Shown here piece after piece: positions 16,605 through 26,374 of a stretch of 64,000 nucleotides of DNA. Under the pieces are notes generated by a model. It saw nothing but the letters and a program-made list of their open reading frames with translations, ran no database searches and was not told where the DNA came from. Origin of the DNA: Achromobacter sp. RTa (GTDB lineage Bacteria; Pseudomonadota; Gammaproteobacteria; Burkholderiales; Burkholderiaceae_B); assembly GCF_000757485.1 (NCBI RefSeq), contig NZ_JPYO01000043.1, forward strand, positions 62,001 to 126,000. The letters are read 5' to 3'. The first letter of the stretch is position 1; every line of letters begins with the position of its first letter. The translations under genes and the position numbers were made by a program.

Positions 16605-17603
16605 TCAGGCGGCCGCGCCCCGCACTTCCAGTCCACCGTCGCGCAGCGCGAACCAGACGCGCAGTCCGTGCTCGCGGATGATGGCGTCGGCCGCCTCCAG
16701 CGGCATGTAGGAGAAGGCGGTGGACAGGGCGTCCGCCATGGTGGCGTTGGGCGCCATGACCGATACGCTGCGGTACAGCGGGCGGGCGAGTCCCGTGCGC
16801 GGATCGAAAAGGTGGGTGAACCTGCCCGCGCCGTCGATGGCCGTGCCGTAGCCGCCGGAGGTGGCCAGGGCGTGGTTGCGGATGCTTGCGGTGGCGAGCA
16901 TGCGGCCCGGGTCCTGTGGATCCGTCAGCCCGACCTTCCAGTCCCCGGGCGCGCTCCGGGTGTCCATGCCCTGTATTTCGCCCATGTCCACGAGTGCCCG
17001 TTCCAGGCCGCCCTGCTTGAGCAGTTCGGTGATCCGGTCCGTGATGTAGCCCTGCGCGATGCCGTTGAGAGTGATGCCCATGCCGGACCGGCGCAACACG
17101 ATGCGGTCGCTTTGCAGCGCCACGTCGTCGCGCGACACCCGCGCCAGCGCCTGCTTTACGGCAAGCGCGGCCGGGCCCTCGGGGCTTGCGCCGGGCTGCG
17201 CGAAATGTTCGGCATACAGCTTCCACAACGGCTGCACGGTGGGGTCGAAGGCGCCGCCGGTGAGCCTGCCGTACCGCAGGCTCACGCTGAGCAGTTGCAG
17301 CAGGTCGCTGGGCGGGTTGTCCAGACGGCCATCGCGATTCAGGCGCGAGAGGGCGCTGTCGTCGCGGTACAGGCTGAAGACGGCTTCCAGCCGCCGCAAT
17401 TCCTGCAACGACTGCGCGATCAGCCGCTGCGCCGCCTGCGGATCAGGATGGTAGAGGCGCAGTTCCGCGTCGGCGCCCAGGGCGACGCCTTGCCAGACGG
17501 TCGGCGGGATCGACGCCGCTGCGCGGCGCGCGGACAGGGGGGCGAGCGCCAGCGCGGAAGCGGCGGCGGCGATGCCGATAAAGCGGCGGCGGGTAGGATT
17601 CAT
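16605..17603 (-). CDS. nosX: NosX, ApbE-type FAD:protein FMN transferase
   Basis: This 332-residue flavin transferase has a twin-arginine-like signal (NPTRRRFIGIAAAA). ApbE enzymes attach FMN covalently to Thr in target flavoproteins. NosX is the dedicated one that flavinylates NosR. ApbE features include the FSLYRDDSALSRLN segment, GAFDPTVQPLW, the GMGITLNGIAQGYITD region and a C-terminal VMAPNATMADALSTAF metal/nucleotide site. ATG 17603 is preferred to an upstream start because it begins the signal. It is the last gene of nosRZDFYLX, 43 bp after nosL. Confidence 0.9.
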   Translation of the reverse strand: MNPTRRRFIGIAAAASALALAPLSARRAAASIPPTVWQGVALGADAELRLYHPDPQAAQRLIAQSLQELRRLEAVFSLYRDDSALSRLNRDGRLDNPPSDLLQLLSVSLRYGRLTGGAFDPTVQPLWKLYAEHFAQPGASPEGPAALAVKQALARVSRDDVALQSDRIVLRRSGMGITLNGIAQGYITDRITELLKQGGLERALVDMGEIQGMDTRSAPGDWKVGLTDPQDPGRMLATASIRNHALATSGGYGTAIDGAGRFTHLFDPRTGLARPLYRSVSVMAPNATMADALSTAFSYMPLEAADAIIREHGLRVWFALRDGGLEVRGAAA

Positions 17604-17646
17604 GGCGATAGGCCTGCAAAGGTAGCGGGATCCGCGTGGCGCCAGG

Positions 17647-18150
17647 TCATTGGGCGAAGACATAGGCCTCCGGCACGTCGGCGAAATTCACGACCCGGCC
17701 CCCGTGGGCCTGGGCGAAGGATTCGGCATGGGCGCGCTGCGAGAACGGCATGGCGTCTTCGGCGCCCATGCCGCCGATGAAGCCGCCTTCGATGACGTAG
17801 AAGGCCTGGCGCGCGTCGATCCAGGCTCCCGGGTCGGGCACGCCGTCAGGGCCGGCCGTGGACATGTCGTTGACATAGATTGCGCTGATGGTCTTGGGCT
17901 CCTCGGGCAGCAGCGTGTAGGCGAAGACCTGCTTGATCGACGAGAACCAGACCGGCGCCGCGCGTCCCTTGAGGAAGATCTGGCCCTTGGGGCCATTGTG
18001 TTCGTTCAGCGCCATGCCGCAGTAGTGGCCAACGGATTCCAGCGTCACGGAGGCGGGCGGCGGCGGAGGGGCCTCGGGATCGGAGCCGTTACCGCAGGCG
18101 GCGGCAGTGAGCAAAGCGGCGAGGGCCAGGGCAAGCCGGAGGCGTCTCAT
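17647..18150 (-). CDS. nosL: NosL copper-chaperone lipoprotein
   Basis: This 167-residue outer-face lipoprotein delivers Cu(I) for the CuZ centre of nitrous oxide reductase. The signal ends at a lipobox with Cys near residue 20 (TAAACG). The Cu-binding CGM motif appears as HYCGMALNEH near residue 44. NosL-typical segments GQIFLKGRAAPVWFSS and IYVNDM follow. Its ATG overlaps the nosY stop as ATGA, so translation is coupled to the ABC permease gene. Confidence 0.9.
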   Translation of the reverse strand: MRRLRLALALAALLTAAACGNGSDPEAPPPPPASVTLESVGHYCGMALNEHNGPKGQIFLKGRAAPVWFSSIKQVFAYTLLPEEPKTISAIYVNDMSTAGPDGVPDPGAWIDARQAFYVIEGGFIGGMGAEDAMPFSQRAHAESFAQAHGGRVVNFADVPEAYVFAQ

Positions 18151-18977
18151 AGCTGTTTGCTCCTGAAGGCCGCCGTCGCCAGCAGGAAGGGAACTGCGAT
18201 CCACAGCAGCAGCGCGGTGATCAGCGTGGGCAGCGGCAGGCTGGCCTGATCGCTCAGCCCCGCCATGCCGGCGTACAGCGAAATATTCTCGAAGCCCGTC
18301 AGGTTCAGAAGCCGGTATACATCCGAGGGGTTGAGCAGCAGCAGCGCGTTGAGCAGGCCGGGGCTGACGTGCCGCCCCTGGTCCGCCGCCAGCACGCCCA
18401 GCAGCGCCATGTCGTAGATCACGACGAAGAACAGCCAGACGCCCAGCGCGATCCCGGCGGCCGTGGCGCGCTCGCGCACCAGTGTGCTGATGAGGTAGCC
18501 CATGGCGAGAAAGCTGGCGCCCAGCAGCACGCTGGCGCCGATCAGCAGCGCGAACGGCTGCCAGGCGCCGGCGTCCAGGTCGCCGTAGGCCCACTGCAGC
18601 GCCAGCCCGGCGCAACCGTAGCCCGCGCCGGTGGCCAGCGCCAGGATGGCCAGGTGGCCGATGAACTTGCCCACCAGCACCTGCCAGCGCGAGACGGGAT
18701 AGCTGAGCAGCAGCGCCATGGTGCCGCGGTCGACCTCGCCGACCACTGCGTCATAGGCGAGCAGCATGGCGATGAGCGGAACCAGGAAGATCGACAGGCT
18801 CGACAGGCTGACCACGGTGACGGTCAGCGGTTCGGCCTTGACCGTGCCGGTCGGCGAGCTGCCCAGCAGGCCCAGGGCCAGCGCCAGCGCGCCCAGCAGC
18901 AGGGCGGTCGCCAGGACCCAGCGGTTGCGCAGCCCGTCGCGGATTTCCTTGCCGATGATGGTGCCTACCGCGTTCAT
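18147..18977 (-). CDS. nosY: NosY, ABC transporter permease for nitrous oxide reductase maturation
   Basis: This 276-residue inner-membrane permease has about six hydrophobic segments and the conserved VGEVDRGTMALLLSYPVSRWQVLVGKF region after the second. With the NosF ATPase and periplasmic NosD it forms the NosDFY machine that hands copper from NosL to NosZ. It overlaps nosF upstream and nosL downstream by 4 bp each, showing tight coupling. Confidence 0.92.
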   Translation of the reverse strand: MNAVGTIIGKEIRDGLRNRWVLATALLLGALALALGLLGSSPTGTVKAEPLTVTVVSLSSLSIFLVPLIAMLLAYDAVVGEVDRGTMALLLSYPVSRWQVLVGKFIGHLAILALATGAGYGCAGLALQWAYGDLDAGAWQPFALLIGASVLLGASFLAMGYLISTLVRERATAAGIALGVWLFFVVIYDMALLGVLAADQGRHVSPGLLNALLLLNPSDVYRLLNLTGFENISLYAGMAGLSDQASLPLPTLITALLLWIAVPFLLATAAFRSKQL

Positions 18978-19873
18978 ACGTCTTCCCGTTCAAGCAGATG
19001 TGCATAGATGTCGTCCAGCCCCGGCACCTGGATGTCCAGGTCGTGGATGGCGGACGATATGGCGCCGATGCTGCGGATCGCCGCGATCTTGTCGTGTTCC
19101 TGGCAGGCCAGTTCATAGCGGCCCGGCTCGATGCGGCGCCAGGCGCCGGGCGGCTGGGCATGGGCGTCCGCCAGGGTCAGGCGGATGCGGATGGGCAGCC
19201 CGGTCGAGCGCCGCAGCGCCGACATGGCTCCGTCCGCAATCTTCCTGCCGGCCTTCATCACCACGATGCGGTCGGCGTGGCCGGCCAGTTCGGACAGGGC
19301 ATGGGTGCTCAGCAGGATGGTGGCGCCGGACGAGCGCAGCTCGTGCACCACGTCGTAGAACATCAGGCGCGAGGCCGGATCCAGCCCCGTCGTGGGTTCG
19401 TCGAACAGCAGGACGCGAGGCTGGCCGAGCAAGGCCTGGGCCAGCGCCAGGCGCTGGCGCATGCCCTTGGAATAGCCTCCCACGCGCCGGCGGGCGGCGC
19501 CGGAAATGCCCACCTTTTCAAGCAGCGCCGCGTTGCCCGACAGGGGCTGGCGCTTGAGCCGGGCATAGAACGCCAGCGTTTCCTCGCCGGTCATGGACGG
19601 ATGCAGCGCGACGGTTTCGGGCAGGTAGCCGATCCGGTTGCGCAACCGCGCCGCCGCCGGGCTGTGAGCGTCATGCCCGAACAGGGCGACGCGTCCGCGA
19701 GTGGGGCGGACCAGGCCCAGGATGAGTTTGATCAGCGTGCTCTTGCCGGCGCCGTTATGGCCGGCCAGCGCGACGCATTCGCCCTCGCGCAGCCGCAGTT
19801 CCAGGCCGTCGATGGCATGGTGCGCGCCATAGTGCTTGCTGACGCCGGACAGCGTCACAAGGTCGGTATTCAT
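18974..19873 (-). CDS. nosF: NosF, ABC transporter ATP-binding protein
   Basis: This 299-residue cytoplasmic ATPase of the NosDFY complex has Walker A GHNGAGKST at 38-46. The signature motif appears as YSKGMRQRLALAQALL, and Walker B as VLLFDEPTTGLDP, followed by a switch His in STHALSE. The C-terminal 80 residues form the extra domain typical of NosF. ATG 19873 overlaps the nosD stop by 4 bp; the much longer open frame upstream is only the antisense of nosD. Confidence 0.94.
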   Translation of the reverse strand: MNTDLVTLSGVSKHYGAHHAIDGLELRLREGECVALAGHNGAGKSTLIKLILGLVRPTRGRVALFGHDAHSPAAARLRNRIGYLPETVALHPSMTGEETLAFYARLKRQPLSGNAALLEKVGISGAARRRVGGYSKGMRQRLALAQALLGQPRVLLFDEPTTGLDPASRLMFYDVVHELRSSGATILLSTHALSELAGHADRIVVMKAGRKIADGAMSALRRSTGLPIRIRLTLADAHAQPPGAWRRIEPGRYELACQEHDKIAAIRSIGAISSAIHDLDIQVPGLDDIYAHLLEREDV

Positions 19874-21168
19874 GGGGACTCCTTGGAGCGGTCGGCGGGC
19901 CGTGGCGGCGGCTTCATCAGCGGGGCGCTGTCCAGCACGCCGCCGGGCAGGATGGCGGGAAACTGCGATTGCGCCCAGCGCACGATGGTGATCGAAGGAC
20001 TGTTGAGCAGGATGCGCGCGGCGGGCGCGCGCCACAGCAGCTGGTCGACCACGTCGTTCGGCCGGTAGGCGGTATCGGCGATGCCGTCGCCGTCCAGGTC
20101 GAAGGCGGTGTTGTCGCTCCAGTAGTTGCCGCGGCCGTCGACCGACCAGTCCAGCGTCCGGGTGCCGACGTACTTCACCTGGTTGCGGTTGTTGACGAAG
20201 GCGTTGCCTGAAATCCGGTTGCCTTCCGACCCGGCGGTGAAGTGCACGCCGATATCGCAGTTGGAAAACTGGTTGTCCTGGAAGACGTTCCGGTTGGCGT
20301 TGTAGATGAACACGCATTTGGCCGCGCGGTCCACCGAGTTGTTCGTGATCCGGGAGTGGTTGGCGTAGTTCAGCATCAGCCCTTGCTCGCGGCTGTCCTG
20401 CGCCACGTTGTCGCGCACGATCAGCCGGTGCGAATACATGATGGCGTAGGCCACGTCGGTGCCGGTCGAGACGTTGCCGCTGATTTCGCTGTCGTTCGTG
20501 TACATGTAGTGCACGGCGTAGCGCAGGTCGTGGAAGCGATTGCCGCTGAATGTGTTCTGCTTGCTGGTATTGACGAAGATGCCGTCGCGGCCGGCCGAGA
20601 TGTCGTTGTCCAGGATGCGCGTGCCCGGAGTGTTCCAGAGCGTGACCCCGTTGCCCCGTTCGGCGACGCGCAGCTCCTTGTTGCCCACGATGCGGTTGCC
20701 GCGCACCATGGCGTCCGTCGGGCCCCACACGTGGACGCCCACGAGGTTGTCGAGGATGTCGTTGCTTTCCACCCGGGCGCGATGCGCCGTGCGGTCCAGG
20801 AAAATGCCCGCGTCCATGTCGGACAGGCTCAGGCCCGAGCGGGTAACGGTCAGGTTGCGCAGGGACACGTCCTGGGCCTTGACCCACAGGGTGCGGCCCT
20901 GGCGCGTGCCGGCGATGATGGCCGAGCGGTCGCCGGGGCCTTCCAGGGTCAGCGGTTTGTCGATGACGATGCCGCCGGCATATGTGCCCGGGGCCAGCCG
21001 CAGCACGTCCCCGGCCTCGGCGGCCGCAATGGCCTGCGCGAGGTCGGCGCCGGGGGCGAGCGCGTGGACGGCCGCCGCCGCGGCGCCGGGCAGCGCCAGG
21101 GCGAGGGCCGCCAGCGCGGCGCGGGCGGCCCTCCCAGCGCCGCTCGTCAGCATTGCGATGAAGGTCAT
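19870..21168 (-). CDS. nosD: NosD, periplasmic beta-helix protein for NosZ copper-site assembly
   Basis: This 432-residue periplasmic protein has a signal peptide (about 1-28) and a right-handed parallel beta-helix with repeated Asn-rich turns such as NDILDNLVGV, NRIVGN and NYWSDNTAFDLDGDGIAD (CASH repeats). NosD sits on NosFY and collects copper from NosL for NosZ. The ATG at 21168 begins the signal peptide and lies 5 bp after the nosZ stop. Confidence 0.92.
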   Translation of the reverse strand: MTFIAMLTSGAGRAARAALAALALALPGAAAAAVHALAPGADLAQAIAAAEAGDVLRLAPGTYAGGIVIDKPLTLEGPGDRSAIIAGTRQGRTLWVKAQDVSLRNLTVTRSGLSLSDMDAGIFLDRTAHRARVESNDILDNLVGVHVWGPTDAMVRGNRIVGNKELRVAERGNGVTLWNTPGTRILDNDISAGRDGIFVNTSKQNTFSGNRFHDLRYAVHYMYTNDSEISGNVSTGTDVAYAIMYSHRLIVRDNVAQDSREQGLMLNYANHSRITNNSVDRAAKCVFIYNANRNVFQDNQFSNCDIGVHFTAGSEGNRISGNAFVNNRNQVKYVGTRTLDWSVDGRGNYWSDNTAFDLDGDGIADTAYRPNDVVDQLLWRAPAARILLNSPSITIVRWAQSQFPAILPGGVLDSAPLMKPPPRPADRSKESP

Positions 21169-21173
21169 GGATG

Positions 21174-23090
21174 CTACGCGGTCTTCTTGGGATGCACGAT
21201 CATCTGGCCGGACATTTCCATGTGCAGCGCGTGGCAGAACCATTGGCAGTAGTACCAGTACACGCCCGGACGGTCCGCCGTGAACGTGACGGACGAGGTG
21301 GCCTGGGGCCCGATCTCCATGGCGATGCCGTGGCCTTCGAGCGTGAAGCCATGCGTCAGGTCCTCGATGACCTCCATGTTCGTCACCACCACGGTGACCT
21401 CGTCGCCCTGGTTCACCTCGAATTTCTTCAGGCTGAACATCGGCGCGACCGCCATCATGTACACGCGCACCTTGTTGCCTTCGCGCACGACCTTGGCGGC
21501 GTCGTCGAGCGACACCCCGTCCTTCTTGGCCATCTGGCGGGCGTCTTCCCACATGGGGTCGTCGCGCTTCCAGACGCTGAGCGGGTGGACCTTGGAGCGG
21601 TGGACCAGGCACATGTCGTGCGGCTCGGCGAAGCTGGGGCCGTCGTGCACCAGCTTCATCTCGTCGCCCGAAATGTCGATGAGCTGATCGTTCTCGGGCT
21701 TCAGGGGGCCGACGTTGAGGAAGCGGTCCTTGGAGAATTTGTTCAGCGACACCAGCCACTTGCCGTCGGCCTCGCGGGTTTCACCCATGGTGGTGTGGTT
21801 GTGGCCGGGCTGGTAGTGCACGTCCAGCTTCTGGATGATCGGGTCGACCTTCTCGCCCTTGTAGGCGCGCTTGGCGAGGTCGATGTTCCACTTGACCATC
21901 TGGCTGTCGATGAACAGCGTGGTGTAGGCGTTGCCGCGGCCGTCGAACGCCGTGTGCAGCGGGCCCAGGCCGAGCTGGGGTTCGGCCACCACGCAATCGC
22001 GCGGCTTGATCTTGTCGTCGAACAGGTCGTCCAGCGTGCGCACGTCGAGCACCGTCACGGTGGGCGACAGCTTGCCGTTGAGCACCACGTGGATGCCGTC
22101 GGGCGCGGCGTTGCAGCCGTGCGGCGAGTTCGGCACGGGGATGTAGCGGGTGTATTTGGAGCCATGGCGGCCATCGATCACCGGCACGCCGCCCATCATC
22201 TTGTAGTCGCCCTTCTTGACGGCTTCCTCGATGCGCTTGATGTTGAACACAACGACCCAGTCCTGCTCGTTGGCCGACATCTCTTCCACCGTGACGCCCT
22301 TCTCCGAGTTGTAGCAGGTGGAGAACGAGTACTTGCCCTGGTAGTCGGCGTCGCCGTTGTCCAGGTTGCCGTCGACCAGCACCTGCCAGGCGACCTTCAT
22401 GGTGTCGCCATCCAGGGCGGTGTAGACGGCGAAGAAGTTCTTCTTGGGATCGTCGAGCACCTTGCCGTCGTTGGGCAGCGGCGAGATGTGCTCGCCGTTG
22501 GCGAAGACGTAGCCGGTGCGCGGATAGCGCTGGGGCCGCAGGCCGTGCACGCCCGATACATTGGGCAGCTCCGTGATCTTGTCCGTCTTCATCACGTCGA
22601 GGCGGATGCGGGCGACGCGGTTGTTGGCCTTGTCGTTGATGAACAGGTAGCGGCCGTCGTAGGTGCGGTCGGTGAACGACAGGTGGGGATGGTGGGCGTC
22701 GCCGTTCAGGAAGACGCCGCCCTTGTCCTTGAGGTATTCGCGGGTTTCGGGGGTCAGGCCCTCGGTGAGGACCTTGCGGCTTTCGTTCGTGCGGCCCCAG
22801 CCGGTGGCGCTGCAGTGGTTGAAGACCGGGATGCGGACCAGTTCGCGCATGGACGGCAGGCCCAGCACGCGGACTTCGCCCGACTGGCCGCTGGAGTTGA
22901 AGGCATAGTATTCGTCCAGCTCGCCGGGCCCGACGTGGCCCAGCACGCCGTTGGCGCCGGCCTTCGCGTCCTTGCCGTGGGCGGTGGGGATATGCGCGCC
23001 CGCCACCAGGCCAGCGGCGCCCGTGAAGGCGGCGGTTCCGAGGAAGCTGCGGCGGGTGAGGCCGGCCTTTTCGGGGTTTTTGTCGGACAT
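21174..23090 (-). CDS. nosZ: Nitrous-oxide reductase NosZ (clade I, Tat-exported)
   Basis: This 638-residue periplasmic multicopper enzyme reduces N2O to N2, the last step of denitrification. A Tat signal ([11 protein letters not shown], residues 11-21) marks it as clade I. The N-terminal seven-bladed propeller carries CuZ ligands, visible as DAHHPHLS at 131-138. The C-terminal cupredoxin domain has the CuA site with two cysteines in CQWFC (615-619), followed by HALHMEM. The length matches typical NosZ. It lies between nosR and nosD; the 115-bp leader contains strong hairpins. Confidence 0.97.
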   Translation of the reverse strand: MSDKNPEKAGLTRRSFLGTAAFTGAAGLVAGAHIPTAHGKDAKAGANGVLGHVGPGELDEYYAFNSSGQSGEVRVLGLPSMRELVRIPVFNHCSATGWGRTNESRKVLTEGLTPETREYLKDKGGVFLNGDAHHPHLSFTDRTYDGRYLFINDKANNRVARIRLDVMKTDKITELPNVSGVHGLRPQRYPRTGYVFANGEHISPLPNDGKVLDDPKKNFFAVYTALDGDTMKVAWQVLVDGNLDNGDADYQGKYSFSTCYNSEKGVTVEEMSANEQDWVVVFNIKRIEEAVKKGDYKMMGGVPVIDGRHGSKYTRYIPVPNSPHGCNAAPDGIHVVLNGKLSPTVTVLDVRTLDDLFDDKIKPRDCVVAEPQLGLGPLHTAFDGRGNAYTTLFIDSQMVKWNIDLAKRAYKGEKVDPIIQKLDVHYQPGHNHTTMGETREADGKWLVSLNKFSKDRFLNVGPLKPENDQLIDISGDEMKLVHDGPSFAEPHDMCLVHRSKVHPLSVWKRDDPMWEDARQMAKKDGVSLDDAAKVVREGNKVRVYMMAVAPMFSLKKFEVNQGDEVTVVVTNMEVIEDLTHGFTLEGHGIAMEIGPQATSSVTFTADRPGVYWYYCQWFCHALHMEMSGQMIVHPKKTA

Positions 23091-23150
23091 GGATAACTCC
23101 TTGGTAGGGACGGCGCAGGGCGCCGTGATGTGAAAGCGGGCCCCGTCGCC

Positions 23151-23194
23151 GCGCCCGCTTTGCGGGCTTGCCGCCTCCGGATGGTCCGGAGGCG
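23151..23194. repeat. Hairpin pair between nosR and nosZ
   Basis: Two stems fill the nosR-nosZ gap: GCCCGC/GCGGGC at 23153-23167 and the perfect CGCCTCCGG/CCGGAGGCG at 23172-23194. The first, with its flanks, matches the opening hairpin of the palindromic elements at 4693 and 4804. They may stabilise the nosZ transcript or reduce read-through; this is inference. Confidence 0.55.
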
Positions 23195-23205
23195 ACGACG
23201 GGGGA

Positions 23206-25452
23206 TCAGGCTTCGGGTTGAGTGTTCGGGTTCGGGGCGCGGTGAATGACGATCGGTTGCTCGGCGGATTCCGCCGGCGGACGGCGGCGTTCCCGCTTGG
23301 CCTTCTTCTGGATCAGGTGCGGGCACTTCTGGTCGTGGTGGTAGAGCATCTGGCAGTGCAGGCACTGGATGCACTCGTTCGGGTTGATTTCGCCGGTGGG
23401 GTCGATGGCCTGCACCGGACATTCGAGATTGCAGCGCTGACAGGGATTGCCGCAATCGCGGTAGCGCCGCAGCCAATTGAAGATGCGCAGCCGGGCGGGG
23501 ATGGCCAGGGCGGCCCCGAGTGGACAGAGGTAGCGGCAGAAGAAGCGTTCCACGAACAGGCCGGCCGCCAGCACCGCCAGGGCGAACACCACGAACGGCC
23601 AGTAGCGGACGAAGCGCAGGATGATCGCCGTCTTGAAAGGCTCGATCTCCGAAAGTTGCTCTGCCAGCGCCAGGTCGTACAGCGAGAAGCCGAAGAGCAG
23701 GAGAAAGATGACGTACTTCAGCGTCGACAGGCGCTGGTTCACGCCATGGCTGATCTTGACCTGGCGCACACCCAGGCGTTTGGCGACGCGGTTGGCCAGT
23801 TCCTGCAGCGCGCCGAACGGGCACAGCCAGCCGCAGAATGCGCCGCGGTTCCAGAACACCATCGAGATCGCCGTGGCGCACCACAGGATGAACACCAGCG
23901 GATCCATCAGGAAGTATTCCCAGCGGAAGTCGGTGCGCAGCGCGGAGAAGAAGGTCAGCACGTTCACGATGGACAGCTGGGCCTGGCCGTACCAGCCGAT
24001 CCAGAACAGCGCGAAGGCCAGGAACGCCAGGCGCAGGCGGTCGTGCAGCAGCGGACGGCTGGTGAGCTGGTCCTGGAAGAAGAAGATGCCCACCAGCACC
24101 AGCAGCGCCACGGTCAGGACGGCGACTTGTCCGGCCTTGCCGCGCCAGATCTGCTTCCACAGCGCGGGCGCGGGCTCCTCCGCGGGGGCGGCCTGGGCTT
24201 GCGCGGCGGCTGCGGGGCTTGCGGATGCGGCGGCAGGCTGCGCGCCCTCGGCGGGCCGGGTGTAGGCCGCCGGCAGTTCATAGCCGAGATCGAACGTGAC
24301 GAAGGCCTTGTCCTTGACGCTGAGCACGCGCTGCACCATCAGCTGCAGGCGCCAGGGAGCGACGGGGTCGAGCTTGGCGTCGTCGGGGACGACGAACAGC
24401 GCGACCTCGCGGAACGCCGGAGCTCCCTCCGCGGCGACGTCGGCCAGGCGCTGGTGGTTGCGGTCCCGGAAGCGGAAGCTGCTTTCGTCCTGGATGACTT
24501 CGATACGGTCGAAGATGCCGCCGCGCACGTAGCCCGAGCCCTTGAAGGAGTAGGCGCCGTTGCCGGCCACCAGCACGGCCTGCTGGCCGGGCTTGAGCCT
24601 TTCCTTCAGGCGTTGCCATTCCGTGTCGCCCAGCAGGCTGCGGCCGATGGCGGGCACGCTCACGAGCGCGGCGTAGAGATCGATGAAGGTATCCGAGCCC
24701 GACGCGCCCTCGGCGCTTGCGGCGGCGTCGCTTCTGCCGGACTCCCGGAACGCCTTGTCGACGTCCTCGGGCAGCAGGCGCAGATTGCGCACCGCGCCGG
24801 CGTCCAGCAGCGCCTGCCACGATTGCGGGGTGTCCCGTGTGTCGTCCACGACGCGAGCCGCTGCCGGCGCCGCCTGCTGCGAGGGCGGCGCGGTCTTGTC
24901 GATGCCGTAGGCGCGGGCGACGGCGATGGCCGAACGGGTGATGCTGTCGCCGATCACCATCAGCGTGACGGTTGCGCCGCTGATGATGTCCACTGGCGGC
25001 GGAGCGCCGTGGCGGGGAGGGGATTCGACGAAATTGAGGCCGACATACCCGCCGATGAAGTGGTCCACCTTCGCCTGCGGAATGCCGATGAGCACGATGG
25101 GCTCATGGTGTTCGACGAGCTTGGCGCCGACGATGCGGCCGTCATTGGCCAGGGCGACCAGCACGTCGATGGGCTTGCTGGAATAGCCGCGCGTGTTGAC
25201 GACGTCGGAGGTCAGGTAGACCACGCCCAGCTGGCGTCCGCCCGCGTAGGCTTTCGCGGCCATCGGTTTGCCGGCGGGGGCGTCGACGCGGTCCGCGCCG
25301 GGAAAGAGTTCGCCTATCGGCGTCTTGGCCAGGAAGTCGGGGAGCCGCTGCGCCTGCGCGATGCCGACGCTCAGTGCGCATAGCAACAGGGCAAGAAATA
25401 CCGCCTGGATGAATCGAGTGAACCTTGGCCCCGCCGCTGTGCTGCCTTGCAT
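23206..25452 (-). CDS. nosR: NosR, membrane flavo-iron-sulfur regulator/electron donor
   Basis: This 748-residue polytopic protein supplies electrons to NosZ and is needed for nos expression. The order is signal peptide (about 1-29), periplasmic FMN-binding domain with [10 protein letters not shown] (the Thr is the FMN attachment site), and a cytoplasm-facing membrane part with CGWLCPFGA and CRYLCPLGA. The C-terminal ferredoxin-like motifs [13 protein letters not shown] and CIQCLHC bind two 4Fe-4S clusters. ATG 25452 is chosen because it starts the signal peptide and fits a promoter 29 bp upstream. It is the first gene of nosRZDFYLX. Confidence 0.95.
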   Translation of the reverse strand: MQGSTAAGPRFTRFIQAVFLALLLCALSVGIAQAQRLPDFLAKTPIGELFPGADRVDAPAGKPMAAKAYAGGRQLGVVYLTSDVVNTRGYSSKPIDVLVALANDGRIVGAKLVEHHEPIVLIGIPQAKVDHFIGGYVGLNFVESPPRHGAPPPVDIISGATVTLMVIGDSITRSAIAVARAYGIDKTAPPSQQAAPAAARVVDDTRDTPQSWQALLDAGAVRNLRLLPEDVDKAFRESGRSDAAASAEGASGSDTFIDLYAALVSVPAIGRSLLGDTEWQRLKERLKPGQQAVLVAGNGAYSFKGSGYVRGGIFDRIEVIQDESSFRFRDRNHQRLADVAAEGAPAFREVALFVVPDDAKLDPVAPWRLQLMVQRVLSVKDKAFVTFDLGYELPAAYTRPAEGAQPAAASASPAAAAQAQAAPAEEPAPALWKQIWRGKAGQVAVLTVALLVLVGIFFFQDQLTSRPLLHDRLRLAFLAFALFWIGWYGQAQLSIVNVLTFFSALRTDFRWEYFLMDPLVFILWCATAISMVFWNRGAFCGWLCPFGALQELANRVAKRLGVRQVKISHGVNQRLSTLKYVIFLLLFGFSLYDLALAEQLSEIEPFKTAIILRFVRYWPFVVFALAVLAAGLFVERFFCRYLCPLGAALAIPARLRIFNWLRRYRDCGNPCQRCNLECPVQAIDPTGEINPNECIQCLHCQMLYHHDQKCPHLIQKKAKRERRRPPAESAEQPIVIHRAPNPNTQPEA

Positions 25453-25487
25453 GCTCGAACTCTTTTTGTGTGCAATTGTTTGCAGGC

Positions 25488-25529
25488 ATCCTACGAAGTT
25501 GGCGAACCTTCCGTATTGCGGTTTGTCAA
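25488..25529 (-). promoter_or_regulatory. Anaerobic nosR promoter with FNR/DNR-like box
   Basis: On the minus strand, TTGACAAACCGCAA (25529 to 25516; 7 of 10 consensus bases of TTGAT-N4-ATCAA) is followed by -10 TAGGAT at 25493-25488. If the start point is 25481, the box is centred exactly at -41.5, the classical activating position, and the leader is 29 bases. The box itself is imperfect. Confidence 0.6.
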
Positions 25530-25616
25530 TGGGCGCGATTTCGGCGGCTGCATAACGCCAATATCCCCACGCGGCATGGGGATTTCCCGATTTCACGGGG
25601 TTTGAAAGAGACCGTA

Positions 25617-25658
25617 TTGATGTCCGTCAATAGTGCGGTTTGCGCGGCGTCCTAGACT
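25617..25658 (+). promoter_or_regulatory. Anaerobic azurin promoter with FNR/DNR box
   Basis: TTGATGTCCGTCAA at 25617-25630 matches the FNR consensus TTGAT-N4-ATCAA at 9 of 10 positions. The -10 hexamer TAGACT at 25653-25658 fits a start at 25665, placing the box at -41.5. Azurin starts 67 bases further. Whether FNR or a DNR/Crp-family NO sensor binds cannot be told. Confidence 0.75.
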
Positions 25659-25731
25659 TATGCGTGGCGGCAGCGACGCAGGCAGGTGCCTCGCGCGAGT
25701 CGAATGGCCGCCTTGATTACGGAGAGTCTCC

Positions 25732-26181
25732 ATGCTGGCAAAAGCCACTCTAGCCATCGTTCTGTCCGCAGCCAGCCTGCCCGTGCTGGCCGCTCAATGC
25801 GAAGCAACCATCGAAAGCAACGACGCCATGCAGTACAACCTGAAGGAAATGGTCGTCGACAAAAGCTGCAAGCAATTCACCGTGCACCTCAAGCATGTCG
25901 GCAAGATGGCCAAGGTCGCCATGGGCCACAACTGGGTGCTCTCGAAAGAGGCCGACAAGCAGGGCGTGGCCACGGACGGCATGAACGCCGGGCTGGCGCA
26001 GGACTACGTGAAGGCGGGCGACACCCGCGTCATCGCGCATACCAAGGTCATCGGCGGCGGCGAATCGGATTCGGTGACGTTCGACGTGTCCAAGCTGACC
26101 CCGGGCGAAGCCTATGCGTACTTCTGCTCGTTCCCCGGTCACTGGGCCATGATGAAGGGCACGCTCAAGCTGAGCGACTGA
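25732..26181 (+). CDS. azu: Azurin, periplasmic type 1 copper protein
   Basis: This 149-residue precursor gives a mature azurin of about 129 residues after signal cleavage following LPVLA. The blue copper ligands are His66 (GHNWV), Cys132, His137 and Met141 ([11 protein letters not shown]); the disulfide is Cys23-Cys46. Azurin shuttles electrons in denitrification, for example to nitrite reductase, and fits its location divergent from nosR. It has its own FNR-like promoter and terminator. Confidence 0.97.
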   Translation: MLAKATLAIVLSAASLPVLAAQCEATIESNDAMQYNLKEMVVDKSCKQFTVHLKHVGKMAKVAMGHNWVLSKEADKQGVATDGMNAGLAQDYVKAGDTRVIAHTKVIGGGESDSVTFDVSKLTPGEAYAYFCSFPGHWAMMKGTLKLSD

Positions 26182-26201
26182 TCGGTCCCCAGATAGCGGA
26201 T

Positions 26202-26226
26202 ACCGGCCCCCTGGCCGGTTTTTTTT
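26202..26226 (+). terminator. Rho-independent terminator of azurin
   Basis: The stem ACCGGCC/GGCCGGT with a short CCCT-type loop is followed by eight T residues, 20 bp after the stop. Confidence 0.92.
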
Positions 26227-26374
26227 CGCCTTTCGGCGCGGGCGGGCTGCGGAAAAAACCCTGGTTCCTACGGCCTAAACCGCCTGCTCGTCAGGCATAC
26301 GGAGGGGGCGCGTCACCGGCGTGTCATGGATTTTCCATGTACGATTACCGGTCGTGTAACTTCTGGAGCTCCTG

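Noticed and set aside
19870..21759. Very long frames antisense or extended at nosD and nosF
   Set aside because: High-GC third positions keep antisense and shifted frames open; the starts were set by signal peptides, Walker motifs and 4-bp overlaps.
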